From assembly GCA_016713125.1 (NCBI GenBank), contig JADJPT010000005.1, positions 124,001-188,000 on the forward strand: a DNA stretch of 64,000 nt. The letters are read 5' to 3'. Shown piece by piece: positions 37,779 through 47,425 of the stretch. A program made the position numbers and the translations under genes. Each line of letters starts with the position of its first letter. The stretch's first letter is position 1. This DNA comes from Betaproteobacteria bacterium. GTDB taxonomy: Bacteria > Pseudomonadota > Gammaproteobacteria > Burkholderiales > SG8-39. The notes beneath the pieces were generated by a model. It made no database searches. It saw nothing but the letters and a program-made list of their open reading frames with translations, and was not told the DNA's origin.

Positions 37779-38596
37779 AGGCCGCCGCATTCGAATACGT
37801 CCGCCCCGCGGACCTGGCCGGCGCGGTCAAGGCGCTGGCGGGCATGCCGGGCGAGGCCAAGCCGCTGGGCGGCGGCCAGTCGCTCGGGCCCATGCTCAAC
37901 CTGCGCCTGGCGCGTCCGAAACTGCTGGTCGATGTCTCGCGCCTGGAGTCGATGCGCGCCATCGAGGACCGCGGCAGCCTGTGGCGCATCGGCGGTGCGG
38001 TGACCCATTCGGCCATCGAGGACGCCAGCCTGCCCGGCGGTGAGCCGCTCAGTTCGGTCGCCCGCGGCATTGCCTACCGCACCATCCGCAACCGCGGCAC
38101 CATCGGCGGCAGCCTGGCGCATGCCGACCCCGCCGCCGACTGGCCGCTGGCGCTGCCCGCGCTGGGCGCCGAGGTGGTGATCGCCGGCCCGGGCGGCGAG
38201 CGCCGCGTCACGGCCGCGACGTTCATGCACGGGGCCTTCGCCACGGCGCTGGCCGAAGACGAGCTGGTGGTGGCCGTCGAAGTGCCCAAGCTGTCCGCCG
38301 GTGCGCGCTGGGGCTACTGGAAGTTCTGCCGCAAGACCGGCGAGTTTCCCGAGGCCAGCGCCGCGGTGCTGCTCGATGCGCAGCGCAAGGTGGCGCGTCT
38401 GTGGGTGGGCGCGCTGAACGGTGCCCCGCAGCCCATGGAAGCGCTGGCCGCCGACCTCGCGCAGCGCGGCGGGCTGGCGGCCAGCGAAGACGCGGTCAGC
38501 CGCGCGCTGGAGCGCGTCGCCCCCGACCTGGACCCCGCGCAGCGGCGCCTGCACATCACGGCGGTGCGCCGTGCCGTGCAGCAAGCCACCGAATGA
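37775..38596 (+). CDS. Molybdenum hydroxylase FAD subunit (CoxM type)
   Basis: 273 residues. FAD-binding blocks AKPLGGGQSLGPMLNLRLA and TIRNRGTIGGSLAHADPAAD are characteristic. The C-terminal CoxM domain ends the protein. It transfers electrons from the iron-sulfur clusters to an acceptor. The ATG overlaps the coxL-like stop (ATGA), and the iron-sulfur subunit gene follows within 14 bases. Confidence 0.94.
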   Translation: MKAAAFEYVRPADLAGAVKALAGMPGEAKPLGGGQSLGPMLNLRLARPKLLVDVSRLESMRAIEDRGSLWRIGGAVTHSAIEDASLPGGEPLSSVARGIAYRTIRNRGTIGGSLAHADPAADWPLALPALGAEVVIAGPGGERRVTAATFMHGAFATALAEDELVVAVEVPKLSAGARWGYWKFCRKTGEFPEASAAVLLDAQRKVARLWVGALNGAPQPMEALAADLAQRGGLAASEDAVSRALERVAPDLDPAQRRLHITAVRRAVQQATE

Positions 38597-38609
38597 GAGA
38601 GGCAAGCAG

Positions 38610-39806
<1,197 letters not shown>

Positions 39807-39851
39807 GCCGGCGGCGGGAGGAACATGCGCCGCCGGCATCCACCGGCGGCG
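39807..39851 (+). other. Hairpin with a ribosome-binding site in the loop
   Basis: GCCGGCGGCG (39807-39816) pairs perfectly with CGCCGCCGGC (39828-39837). The 11-base loop contains GGAGG and an ATG (39825) in frame with the next gene. A third segment, CCGGCGGCG (39843-39851), could pair with the right arm instead. It may reduce or switch translation of the following gene; this is inference. Confidence 0.5.
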
Positions 39852-39881
39852 CGTGAGTCACCACATTCACAAGGAGGCAAC

Positions 39882-40256
39882 ATGGCGCTCGTACCGATTG
39901 CAACACAAGGCAACTTCCTGCACATCTACGATTTCATCGTCGACGCGGACCACATAGACGACTTCGTCAAGCTGTTCAACGAGTTCGACTACGGCGACAA
40001 CAACCCGATGCACAAGTCCGCCGCGCAGGTGAAGGACGGCGTGCTGTGCCAGGACGTCACCGACCCGACGCATTTCTGGCTGATCGCCGAGTGGTCCGAC
40101 ATCGTCGAGCACGCGCGCATCCGCAAGATCCTCGCCGAGGAGCTCAAGCCCGCCTTCATCAAGCACATCAAGGGCACCGGCTTCGTCCCGCACTACGCCA
40201 AGGTCGTTTCCAGCACCCCGCAGCACCTGCTGGACAGCGCGGCGGCCAAGGCCTAG
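39882..40256 (+). CDS. Small dimeric alpha/beta-barrel-like protein of unknown function
   Basis: 124 residues from ATG 39882, which has AAGGAGG upstream; ATG 39825 would add 19 residues. The pattern FIVDADHIDDFVKLFNEF, then FWLIAEWSDIVEHARIRK and GFVPHYAKVV resembles ABM or muconolactone-isomerase folds. Its position after the molybdenum hydroxylase and before a MaiA-like GST suggests a later step in the same pathway. I cannot name a reaction. Confidence 0.7.
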   Translation: MALVPIATQGNFLHIYDFIVDADHIDDFVKLFNEFDYGDNNPMHKSAAQVKDGVLCQDVTDPTHFWLIAEWSDIVEHARIRKILAEELKPAFIKHIKGTGFVPHYAKVVSSTPQHLLDSAAAKA

Positions 40257-40264
40257 GAAAGAAC

Positions 40265-40909
40265 ATGGAGCTCTACGGCTTCTTCCGTTCTTCGACGTCG
40301 TTCCGGCTGCGCATCGCGCTGGCCTGGAAGGGCATTCCCTTCGAGAGCAGACCGGTGAGCCTGCCGAAGATGGAGCACCAGGCGGCGGACTTCCTCGCGA
40401 AGAACCCGCAGGGACTGGTGCCGGCGCTGGTCGACGATGCGGGCAGGGTGTTCACCCAGTCGATGGCGATGATCGAATACCTCGACGAGGTGCAACCCGA
40501 ACCGCCGCTGCTGCCGGCCGGCGCGGAGGAGAGATGGTACGTGCGCGCGGCGTCCCAGATCGTGGGCTGCGAGATTCACCCGCTGAACAACGTGCGCGTG
40601 CTGAAGTATCTGAAGAACGCCTACGGGCTCTCCGACGACCGGGTCAACAAGGGCTGGTATCCGCACTGGATTGCCGAAGGGCTCAAGGGGATGGAAGACT
40701 TCCTGCTCGCCCAGCGGCGCCACGGCACATATTGCCTGGGCGACACGTTCACGATGGCCGACGTGTGCCTGATACCGCAGATCTACAACGCGCAGCGCTA
40801 CAACTGCGACCTGTCGGCCTTCCCGACGGTCATGAAGCTGTTCGCGGCGGGCGCCGCCCTGGAAGCCGTGAAGAAGGTCGAGCCCTCGACCCAGCCGGAC
40901 GCGTTCTGA
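40265..40909 (+). CDS. maiA: Maleylacetoacetate isomerase-like glutathione S-transferase
   Basis: 214 residues of the zeta GST class. The N-terminal SSTSFRLRIAL motif carries the catalytic Ser residues, followed by NPQGLVPALV and QSMAMIEYLDE in the glutathione-binding domain, and the C-terminal GDTFTMADVCLIPQIYNAQR helix motif. Zeta GSTs isomerise maleylacetoacetate or maleylpyruvate. No fumarylacetoacetase or homogentisate dioxygenase is nearby, so maleylpyruvate or another cis-enol acid may be the substrate. Confidence 0.88.
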   Translation: MELYGFFRSSTSFRLRIALAWKGIPFESRPVSLPKMEHQAADFLAKNPQGLVPALVDDAGRVFTQSMAMIEYLDEVQPEPPLLPAGAEERWYVRAASQIVGCEIHPLNNVRVLKYLKNAYGLSDDRVNKGWYPHWIAEGLKGMEDFLLAQRRHGTYCLGDTFTMADVCLIPQIYNAQRYNCDLSAFPTVMKLFAAGAALEAVKKVEPSTQPDAF

Positions 40910-40945
40910 TTCCCGTGGTCGTGCGCCCGCGGGGCCGGGCCGGCC

Positions 40946-41746
40946 TCAGGGCCTGACCGCGGGCGTCTCCAGCGGCATGCCGCGCGCGCGCCACATCAGG
41001 TAGGCCTCCAGGTTCACCGCCTCCGCCGCGCCGTACGGGTGGGGTTCGGCGCGCACGCCGGCCATGCAGTTGCGCAGCCGGCGCTGCAGCGAACCCACCG
41101 CCTGCCATTCCAGCCGGTAGATCGGATATCCGGTCGGGTGTCCCTGGGTGATGGGGTTGCCCACCAGTTTCCTGTCCGCCAGGCCATCGTGGCATTGCGC
41201 GCAGGACAGGTTCAGCTGCCCCTGTCGACGCAGATACTCGGCGCGCCCGGCCTCCACGTGGGGGCGCAGTCGCGCATCGGCGGGCGGTGCGATCGGCAGG
41301 CCGTGCGACTGGCGCGCGACGTAGGCCGTCAGCGCCAGCAGGTCGCGGCTCTCGTAACGCAGCGCGGGCGCTGCCTGCCGCTCGGTGCGGCAGGCGTTGA
41401 TGCGCTGCTCCAGGTTGAGCGGGCGGCCCAGGCGCGCGTCGAAGGCCGGGAAGCGCGTCGCCACCCCCTTCATGCTGAGGCGCGCATCGCCGTGGCAGTC
41501 GGCGCAGGCCAGGCCCGCGGTGCCGGCCTTGCGCGCCCACAGCGCTTCGCCATCGAGCACGCTCAGCATGCCCGGGTTGGCGAGCGCGTCGTCCTGGATG
41601 GCGCGCGTCTCGCGCGCCATCCAGGCGTAGCCGGATTGCTTGCCCGCGGGCGGTTCGCCGGGCGCCTGCGACACGGCGCGCGGCAGCGCCGTCACCAGCA
41701 GGGTGGCCAGCGCCAGACGCGCGAGCGCGGCGGCGCGCGCCTTCAC
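40946..41746 (-). CDS. soxA: SoxA, L-cysteine S-thiosulfotransferase cytochrome c subunit
   Basis: 266 residues with a signal peptide ending near SQA. Two haem-binding motifs (CADCH at 81-85, CAQCH at 182-186) and the reactive Cys227 in RRLRNCMAG are all present, as in di-haem SoxA. SoxAX joins thiosulfate to the SoxY cysteine in the periplasm. The ATG overlaps the soxZ stop (ATGA). Last gene of a soxX-Y-Z-A series; no soxB, soxC or soxD gene follows. Confidence 0.93.
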   Translation of the reverse strand: MKARAAALARLALATLLVTALPRAVSQAPGEPPAGKQSGYAWMARETRAIQDDALANPGMLSVLDGEALWARKAGTAGLACADCHGDARLSMKGVATRFPAFDARLGRPLNLEQRINACRTERQAAPALRYESRDLLALTAYVARQSHGLPIAPPADARLRPHVEAGRAEYLRRQGQLNLSCAQCHDGLADRKLVGNPITQGHPTGYPIYRLEWQAVGSLQRRLRNCMAGVRAEPHPYGAAEAVNLEAYLMWRARGMPLETPAVRP

Positions 41747-42066
41747 GTGACGCTGATCGCGACCGACTCGGTCGCCGTGTAGCCGTTGTCGCCGCTCCAG
41801 CGGAACGCCAGCGTGCCGCTCTCGGTGGCCACGGTGGTGAACACCAGGTAGGGGTTGGCGGCGATCGCCGAATGCAGTTCGGCGCGGAACACCTCCACGC
41901 CGTTGTAGGTGCAGACGAACAGCCGCACGATGTCGCGCGGGATCGGCCTGCCCACCTCGTTGCGCCGGTAGCCGGTCTCCATCACGTGCTGGGCGAGCGT
42001 GCGGATCTCGATGATCTCGCCGCGCCTGGCGGTGCGCGGCACGGTGACCAGCACCCGGCCGCTCAT
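41743..42066 (-). CDS. soxZ: SoxZ, sulfur-carrier complex subunit
   Basis: 107 residues, the usual length. The Ig-like fold is indicated by ARRGEIIEIRTLAQHVMETG, FVCTYNGVEVFRAEL and SGTLAFRWSGDNGYTATE. SoxZ pairs with SoxY and has no signal peptide, relying on co-export. The ATG overlaps the soxY stop. Confidence 0.93.
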   Translation of the reverse strand: MSGRVLVTVPRTARRGEIIEIRTLAQHVMETGYRRNEVGRPIPRDIVRLFVCTYNGVEVFRAELHSAIAANPYLVFTTVATESGTLAFRWSGDNGYTATESVAISVT

Positions 42067-42515
42067 GAGGGCAGTTCCTCCAGGCAGGCGGCCAGGGTGA
42101 CCACCACGCTGGCGCTCTGCTCCCAGAAGCTGCCGTCGGAGAGTTCGGCCACCGCGATCACGGTCTGCGTGTCGGCCAGGCGGATGCGCGTCGACAGCAA
42201 CGCGCGCCCGGAGCGCGGGCCCAGGTGCACGCTGAGCACGCGCGGGTCCGGGTTCTTCTCGCTGAACACGTGGATCGCGCGCACGTGTTCGGCCGGCGTC
42301 ATCGGGCTGTCGACGGCGACGGTCAGCGGCACCACGTTGCCGTTCTCCGACAGCGGCGGCACCTCGATGCGCACGCGCCCGGTGCGCGGCGCCACGCCGC
42401 CGGTCAGCGCGCGTATCGCCGCAAGCATCGATTCCGGCGTGGCGGCGGCCGGGCGCAGCACCAGCGCGCAGGCCAGGCCCGCCGTGCCGGCGAGGAAAGC
42501 GCGGCGACCGGGCAT
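42063..42515 (-). CDS. soxY: SoxY, sulfur-carrier subunit with an atypical C-terminus
   Basis: 150 residues. A twin-arginine-like signal (MPGRRAFLAGTAGLACALVL) and the SoxY core (RVRIEVPPLSENGNVVPLTV, IHVFSEKNPDPRV) are clear. Canonical SoxY ends in GGCGG, whose cysteine swings between enzymes; here the end reads VTLAACLEELPS, so a cysteine (Cys144) is kept but lies six residues from the end and the glycines are gone. The stop overlaps soxZ, and no frameshift gives a GGCGG ending. Confidence 0.88.
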   Translation of the reverse strand: MPGRRAFLAGTAGLACALVLRPAAATPESMLAAIRALTGGVAPRTGRVRIEVPPLSENGNVVPLTVAVDSPMTPAEHVRAIHVFSEKNPDPRVLSVHLGPRSGRALLSTRIRLADTQTVIAVAELSDGSFWEQSASVVVTLAACLEELPS

Positions 42516-42517
42516 GC

Positions 42518-42958
42518 TCAGTCCTTGAGCGTCATGAGGAAGGCGATCACGTCCTCGATCTGCGCCGCCGAGAGCACCGGCTTGTCGCGGAAGGCCGCGG
42601 CCACTCGCGTGAGGTCGGTGGTGCGGTAGTAGGAGGGCATCAGGGTGTTCGGATTCAGCCTGGCGGAATCAACCATGCGCAGGCGCAACTGGCCCTCGCT
42701 CCAGCGCGCGCCGGCACCCTTCAGGTCGGGCGCCAGGTCGCCCTGGAAGCGTTCCTCGGGAAACGGTCCGCTGTGGCACAGCAGGCACAGGCCGGTGCGC
42801 CGGTCGAGCACGATGGCGCGGCCGCGCTGCGCATCGCCGCGCAGGCCGCCCAGCGGTTCGGCGATGGCGTCTCCCGTCACCGTGTAGCCGGGCGCGGGCT
42901 GCGCCGCCGCCAGCGATGCGCACAGCAGCATCGCCGCGGTGGTGGACGCACGCAGCAT
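42518..42958 (-). CDS. soxX: SoxX, mono-haem cytochrome c subunit
   Basis: 146 residues with a signal peptide ending near AAAQ. One haem motif (CLLCH, 58-62) and a distal Met107 in NTLMPSYYR are present, together with the SoxX block LCHSGPFPEERFQGDLAPDL. It forms SoxAX with SoxA. Its start overlaps the stop of the molybdenum hydroxylase gene, tying the sox genes to that operon. Confidence 0.92.
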   Translation of the reverse strand: MLRASTTAAMLLCASLAAAQPAPGYTVTGDAIAEPLGGLRGDAQRGRAIVLDRRTGLCLLCHSGPFPEERFQGDLAPDLKGAGARWSEGQLRLRMVDSARLNPNTLMPSYYRTTDLTRVAAAFRDKPVLSAAQIEDVIAFLMTLKD

Positions 42959-45144
42959 CAGACCAGCTGGATGCCATGGTTCTTCAGCGGGAAACTGCGG
43001 ATGCGTTTGCCGGTGGCGGCGGCGAAGGCATTCAGCACCGCCGGCGCGGCCACGCAGATGGTCGGCTCGCCGACCCCGCCCCAGAACCCGCCCGAGGGCA
43101 TCAGGATGGATTCGACCTTGGGCATCTGCGCGATGCGCATCGAGTTGTAGCTGTGGAAGTTGTCCTGTTCGATGCGCCCGTCCTTCACCGTGCACTCCTG
43201 GTCGAACAGCGCCGACAGCCCGTAGACGAAGGAGCCGGCGATCTGCCGCTCGACCTGCGCCGGATTGACCACGTACCCCGGGTCGGTGGCGCAGACGATG
43301 CGGTGCACCTTCACCTTGTTGCCGTCGGCCACCGAGACCTCGGCGCAGGCGGCCACGTAGCTGCCGAAGGCCATCATCTGCGCCAGGCCGCGATGCACGC
43401 CGCGCGGCGCGGGTTTGCCCCAGCCGGCGCGTTCGGCCACCGCGTTCAGCACCGCCAGGTGCTTGGGATGCTTGGTCATCAACCGGCGGCGGAACTCAAG
43501 CGGGTCGACGCCGGCCGCCTGCGCGAGTTCGTCCATGAAGCATTCGACGTAGATGGCGTTCTGGTTGACGTTCACGCCGCGCCAGAAGCCGGGCAGGATG
43601 TGCGGATTGCGCATCGCGTGGTCGATCAGCAGGTTCGGCACCGTGTAGCCGAAGCCGAACTCGCCGCCCGGGTTGAGGCCCTGGAAGACCACCGGGTCGC
43701 GGCCCTTCTGCAGCGCTTCCGGACGCACCGAGGCGAGGATCGACTGGCCCGAGATGCGCATGTGCAGCGCCGACAGGTTGCCCGAGGCGTCCAGCGCCGC
43801 GCTCATGCGGCACTGTGTGATCGGGTGGTAGCGGCCGTGGATCATGTCCTCCTCGCGCGACCACAGCAGCTTGACCGGCACGCCGGGCATCTGCCTGGCG
43901 ATCAGCACCGCCTGGGTCACGTAATCGTGGAAGCCGCCGCGCCGGCCGAAGCCGCCGCCCAGGTGGATCTTGTAGACCTCGCACTTGTCAGCCGGCAGGC
44001 CGGAGGCCGCCAGCGTCGCGGCGAAGGCCGCCTCGCCGTTCTGCGTCGGCACCCACACCTCGCAGCGCTCCGGCGTGTAGCGCGCCGTGGCGTTCATCGG
44101 TTCCATGGTGGCGTGGTTCTGGTACGGATAGGCGTATTCGGCGACCAGCTTCTTCGCCCCGCCGGCCAGGCCCGCCTTCACGTCGCCGGCCTGGTTGGCG
44201 ACGAAGGCCTCGGGCGCGTCCAGCCCTTCCTTAAGCACCGCGGCGATGCCGGCGCTGGACACCTTGGCGTGCGGGCCGTCGTCCCAGACGATGGGCAGCG
44301 CATCCAGCGCCACCTTGGCCTGCCACCAGGTGTCGGCGATCACCGCCACGCCGGTTTCGCCCACCTGCACGACCTTCCTCACGCCCTTCATGCCGGCGAC
44401 CTTGGCGGCGTCGAAGCTCTTCACCCTGCCGCCGGTGACCGGGCTGTCCTTGATCGCGGCGTTCAGCATGCCCGGCAGCTTCAGGTCGGCGCCGTACACC
44501 TGCTTGCCGGTGAGCTTGTCCAGGGTGTCCAGGCGCTTGACCGGCTTGCCGATCAGCTTCCAGTCCTTGGGGTCCTTGAGCCTGATCTCCTTTGCCTGCG
44601 GCTGCGGCAGCCGGGCGGCCGCCTCGGCGACCTTGCCGTAGGTGGTCTTGCGGCCGCTGGGCGCATGCGTGATCACGCTGCTGGCGGCGCTGCACTCGGC
44701 GGCCGGCACGCCCCAGCCGTTGGCCGCCGCCTGCACCAGCATCATGCGCGCCGCGGCGCCGCCCTGGCGCACGTAGAGCTGCGATTCACGGATGCCGCGG
44801 CTGCCGCCGGTGGAGAAGTCGCCCCAGACGCGCTTGCGCGCCACGTTCTGGCCGGGCGTGGGGTACTCGGTGGTGACCTTGCCCCAGTCGCACTCGAGTT
44901 CCTCGGCCACCAGCTGGGCCAGGCCGGTCAGCGTGCCCTGGCCCATCTCGGAGCGCGCGATGCGGATCACCACGGTGTCGTCCGGGCGGATCACCACCCA
45001 GGCGGTGATCTCGGGCGCGCCGTCGGCGGCGCGCGCCGGCTCGGGGCCGAACGGCAGGCGCAGGCCCAGCACCAGGCCGCCGCCCGCGGCGGCCGAGCCG
45101 ATCAGGAAGGCGCGGCGGGAAACCTTCGGGGTATCGATGAGCAT
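42958..45144 (-). CDS. Molybdopterin-binding hydroxylase subunit, IorB type, Tat-exported
   Basis: 728 residues. A Tat signal (KVSRRAFLIGSAAAGGGLVL) predicts periplasmic location. Moco-binding blocks include HLGGGFGRRGGFHDYV, PGFWRGVNVNQNAIYVECF, YQNHATMEPMNATARY and the catalytic Glu in GGVGEPTICVAAPAV. The family (isoquinoline 1-oxidoreductase beta, aldehyde or nicotinate dehydrogenases) uses a cytochrome c acceptor. It is coupled upstream to the [2Fe-2S] subunit and downstream to soxX. Confidence 0.92.
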   Translation of the reverse strand: MLIDTPKVSRRAFLIGSAAAGGGLVLGLRLPFGPEPARAADGAPEITAWVVIRPDDTVVIRIARSEMGQGTLTGLAQLVAEELECDWGKVTTEYPTPGQNVARKRVWGDFSTGGSRGIRESQLYVRQGGAAARMMLVQAAANGWGVPAAECSAASSVITHAPSGRKTTYGKVAEAAARLPQPQAKEIRLKDPKDWKLIGKPVKRLDTLDKLTGKQVYGADLKLPGMLNAAIKDSPVTGGRVKSFDAAKVAGMKGVRKVVQVGETGVAVIADTWWQAKVALDALPIVWDDGPHAKVSSAGIAAVLKEGLDAPEAFVANQAGDVKAGLAGGAKKLVAEYAYPYQNHATMEPMNATARYTPERCEVWVPTQNGEAAFAATLAASGLPADKCEVYKIHLGGGFGRRGGFHDYVTQAVLIARQMPGVPVKLLWSREEDMIHGRYHPITQCRMSAALDASGNLSALHMRISGQSILASVRPEALQKGRDPVVFQGLNPGGEFGFGYTVPNLLIDHAMRNPHILPGFWRGVNVNQNAIYVECFMDELAQAAGVDPLEFRRRLMTKHPKHLAVLNAVAERAGWGKPAPRGVHRGLAQMMAFGSYVAACAEVSVADGNKVKVHRIVCATDPGYVVNPAQVERQIAGSFVYGLSALFDQECTVKDGRIEQDNFHSYNSMRIAQMPKVESILMPSGGFWGGVGEPTICVAAPAVLNAFAAATGKRIRSFPLKNHGIQLV

Positions 45145-45154
45145 GGCGGTCTCC

Positions 45155-45604
<450 letters not shown>

Positions 45605-45665
45605 GGTGTTCTCCTCTCGGGGTCTTGTTCGGGTCGCACGGGGGCAGGGTCCGTGCGCGAAACTG

Positions 45666-45731
45666 CAATGTATTCCATGTATTCCGTATCTGTGCGACAG
45701 ATGGCAAACACCCGTCGGAGGCGTGTATTCC
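45666..45731. promoter_or_regulatory. Divergent control region with tandem repeats and a palindrome
   Basis: Within the 199-bp gap between divergent operons lie ATGTATTCC at 45668 and 45677 in tandem, a third copy GTGTATTCC at 45723, and the perfect palindrome ATCTGTGCGACAGAT (45688-45702). The palindrome resembles a GntR-type operator; the repeats could bind a second regulator. Both transcription directions would be covered. Confidence 0.6.
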
Positions 45732-45803
45732 GCTTTCGAATAGACGCCGGGAGGGCGCCCGCACGGCCGTACACTGCGCGTTCGATTTCCATGGGAGAGC
45801 GCG

Positions 45804-46697
45804 ATGCGCCTGAACCGTTTCATGATCCGCCCGCTGGTCGAAGCCGGGCTGCGCGAAGAACTCAATGCCGGCGACACCACCGGCGGCTTCCTGGTGTGGG
45901 ACGAGGATCCCGTGCTGACCGGGCAGATCTACGCCAAGGGCAACGGCATCGCCTGCGGCCTGATGTTCGCCGAAGAGACGATCAAACTGATCGAGCCCGA
46001 GGCCAGCGTCGAGTACGGCGTGCAGGAAGGCGAGGCGATGGCGCCGGGCACCGTGCTGCTCAAGATCCGCGCCAAGGCCTCCACGTTCTTCATGATCGAG
46101 CGCGCGGCGCTCGACTGGGTGCAGCAGCTCTCCGGCATCGCCACCAAGACGGCGCGCTATGTCGACATGGTCAAGCACACCAAGGTGCGCATCACCGACA
46201 CGCGCAAGGGCTGGCCGGGACTGCGCATGGTGCAGAAGTACGCGGTGCGCGTCGGCGGGGCGCACAACCACATCTTCAACCTGAACAACTGCATCCTGGT
46301 GAAGGACAACCACATCAAGCTGGCCGGCAGCATCAAGCGCGCCGTCGAGCTGCTGCGCGCCCGCGCGCAGCACACCAACAAGATCGAGGTCGAGTGCGAG
46401 ACCTTCGACATGGTCAAGGAAGCGCTGGACTGCGGCGTCGAAGTCATCATGTTCGACAACATGGACCTGGACGAGATGCGCGAGGCGATGAAGATCGTCA
46501 ACCGCCGCGCCATCACCGAGGCTTCGGGCGGCGTCAACGAAACCACCGTGGTGCCGATCGCCGAAACCGGCGTCGACGTGATCTCGGTGGGTGACCTGAC
46601 CCACACCGTCAAGGCCGTCGACATCAGCCTGGACGTCAAGGACATCAAGCCCAGCGCGATCCGCACCATCGGTCGCCTCAAGCAGGCGGGCAGCTGA
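45804..46697 (+). CDS. NadC-like (quinolinate) phosphoribosyltransferase
   Basis: 297 residues, the type II PRT fold of NadC/ModD. Conserved residues kept: Glu99-Arg100 (IERAALDWVQQLSGIATKT), Arg134-Lys135, His154/His156, Lys167, and IMFDNM. Two changes stand out: DTRKTTPGLR is DTRKGWPGLR here, and the arginine of NHR is Ile157. That arginine contacts the quinolinate carboxylate, so the substrate is probably not quinolinate. No nadA or nadB is nearby. The stop overlaps the start of an OMP-decarboxylase-like gene. It is divergent from the IorAB/Sox operon. Confidence 0.85.
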   Translation: MRLNRFMIRPLVEAGLREELNAGDTTGGFLVWDEDPVLTGQIYAKGNGIACGLMFAEETIKLIEPEASVEYGVQEGEAMAPGTVLLKIRAKASTFFMIERAALDWVQQLSGIATKTARYVDMVKHTKVRITDTRKGWPGLRMVQKYAVRVGGAHNHIFNLNNCILVKDNHIKLAGSIKRAVELLRARAQHTNKIEVECETFDMVKEALDCGVEVIMFDNMDLDEMREAMKIVNRRAITEASGGVNETTVVPIAETGVDVISVGDLTHTVKAVDISLDVKDIKPSAIRTIGRLKQAGS

Positions 46698-47425
46698 TGC
46701 CGGTGCCGGTGAAATTCCGCGCACAGCACGGCATCATCGTCACGCTGGACGCAGACTCGGTCGAGGCCTGCAAGCGCACGATCGAGGTCACCACCTCGAT
46801 CCACGGCGTGGTCGGCTACAAGCTGGGCATGACCATGGTGCTGCGCATGGGCCTGGCCGAGGCCGTGCGCCAGCTGCGCTCGATCACCGACCTGCCGCTG
46901 CTCTACGACCACCAGAAGGCGGGGCCGGACGTGTTCGACATGGCCGCCAAGTTCGCCGGCCTGTGCGCCGAGGCCAAGGTCGACGGCCTGATCCTGTTCC
47001 CCACCGCCGGGCCGCGCTCGGTCGACGCCTTCGTCGGTGAAACGCTCAAGCGCGGCATGCTGCCGCTGGTCGGCGGCGACCTGCCGTTCCCCGACTACAA
47101 CGTGAGCGGCGGCGGCTACGTGGCCGACGATGCGCTCGACCACATCATCGCGCGCGCCATCGACGTCGGCGCCAGCCATTTCGTGATCCCCGGCAACACG
47201 CCGGACAAGCTGCGCCACCATGCGGCCTGGGTGCGCGAGAAGCTGAAGGCGCCGGTGTTCGTGGTGCCGGGCATCGGCCCGCTGGGCGGCAAGATCGGCG
47301 ACCTGGTCAGGGCCGCGCCGGGCTGCAGCGTGCTCGGTGTGGTCGGCCGTGCGGTGTACGCCGCCAACGATCCGGCGGCTGCTGCGCGCGCACTGGCCGA
47401 CGAGGCGCAGGCAGCGGCAGGCTGA
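46697..47425 (+). CDS. Orotidine 5'-phosphate decarboxylase-like (OMPDC superfamily) protein
   Basis: 242 residues. The barrel keeps Asp18 in VTLDADS, Lys42 in GYKLGM, and Asp71, Lys74 and Asp78 in YDHQKAGPDVFD, equivalents of the OMPDC tetrad but with altered spacing. The phosphate-binding end is VVPGIGPLGGK and GVVGRAVYAANDP. It would act on a ribose-phosphate-bound substrate. The ATG overlaps the NadC-like stop by one base. The host's normal PyrF is expected elsewhere, so this is probably a catabolic relative. Confidence 0.82.
   Translation: MPVPVKFRAQHGIIVTLDADSVEACKRTIEVTTSIHGVVGYKLGMTMVLRMGLAEAVRQLRSITDLPLLYDHQKAGPDVFDMAAKFAGLCAEAKVDGLILFPTAGPRSVDAFVGETLKRGMLPLVGGDLPFPDYNVSGGGYVADDALDHIIARAIDVGASHFVIPGNTPDKLRHHAAWVREKLKAPVFVVPGIGPLGGKIGDLVRAAPGCSVLGVVGRAVYAANDPAAAARALADEAQAAAG

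Noticed and set aside
34230..37790. A 1186-codon open frame on the minus strand
   Set aside because: It lies antisense to the DctP end, DUF1989 and CoxL-like genes, has low-complexity Arg/His/Val/Asp composition typical of a high-GC shadow frame, and no recognisable domain.
40946..42958. A complete thiosulfate-oxidising Sox system
   Set aside because: soxB, soxC and soxD are absent from the cluster and SoxY lacks GGCGG.
45804..46697. Annotation as the housekeeping nadC gene
   Set aside because: No nadA or nadB nearby, the NHR arginine is missing and the gene is fused into a catabolic operon.
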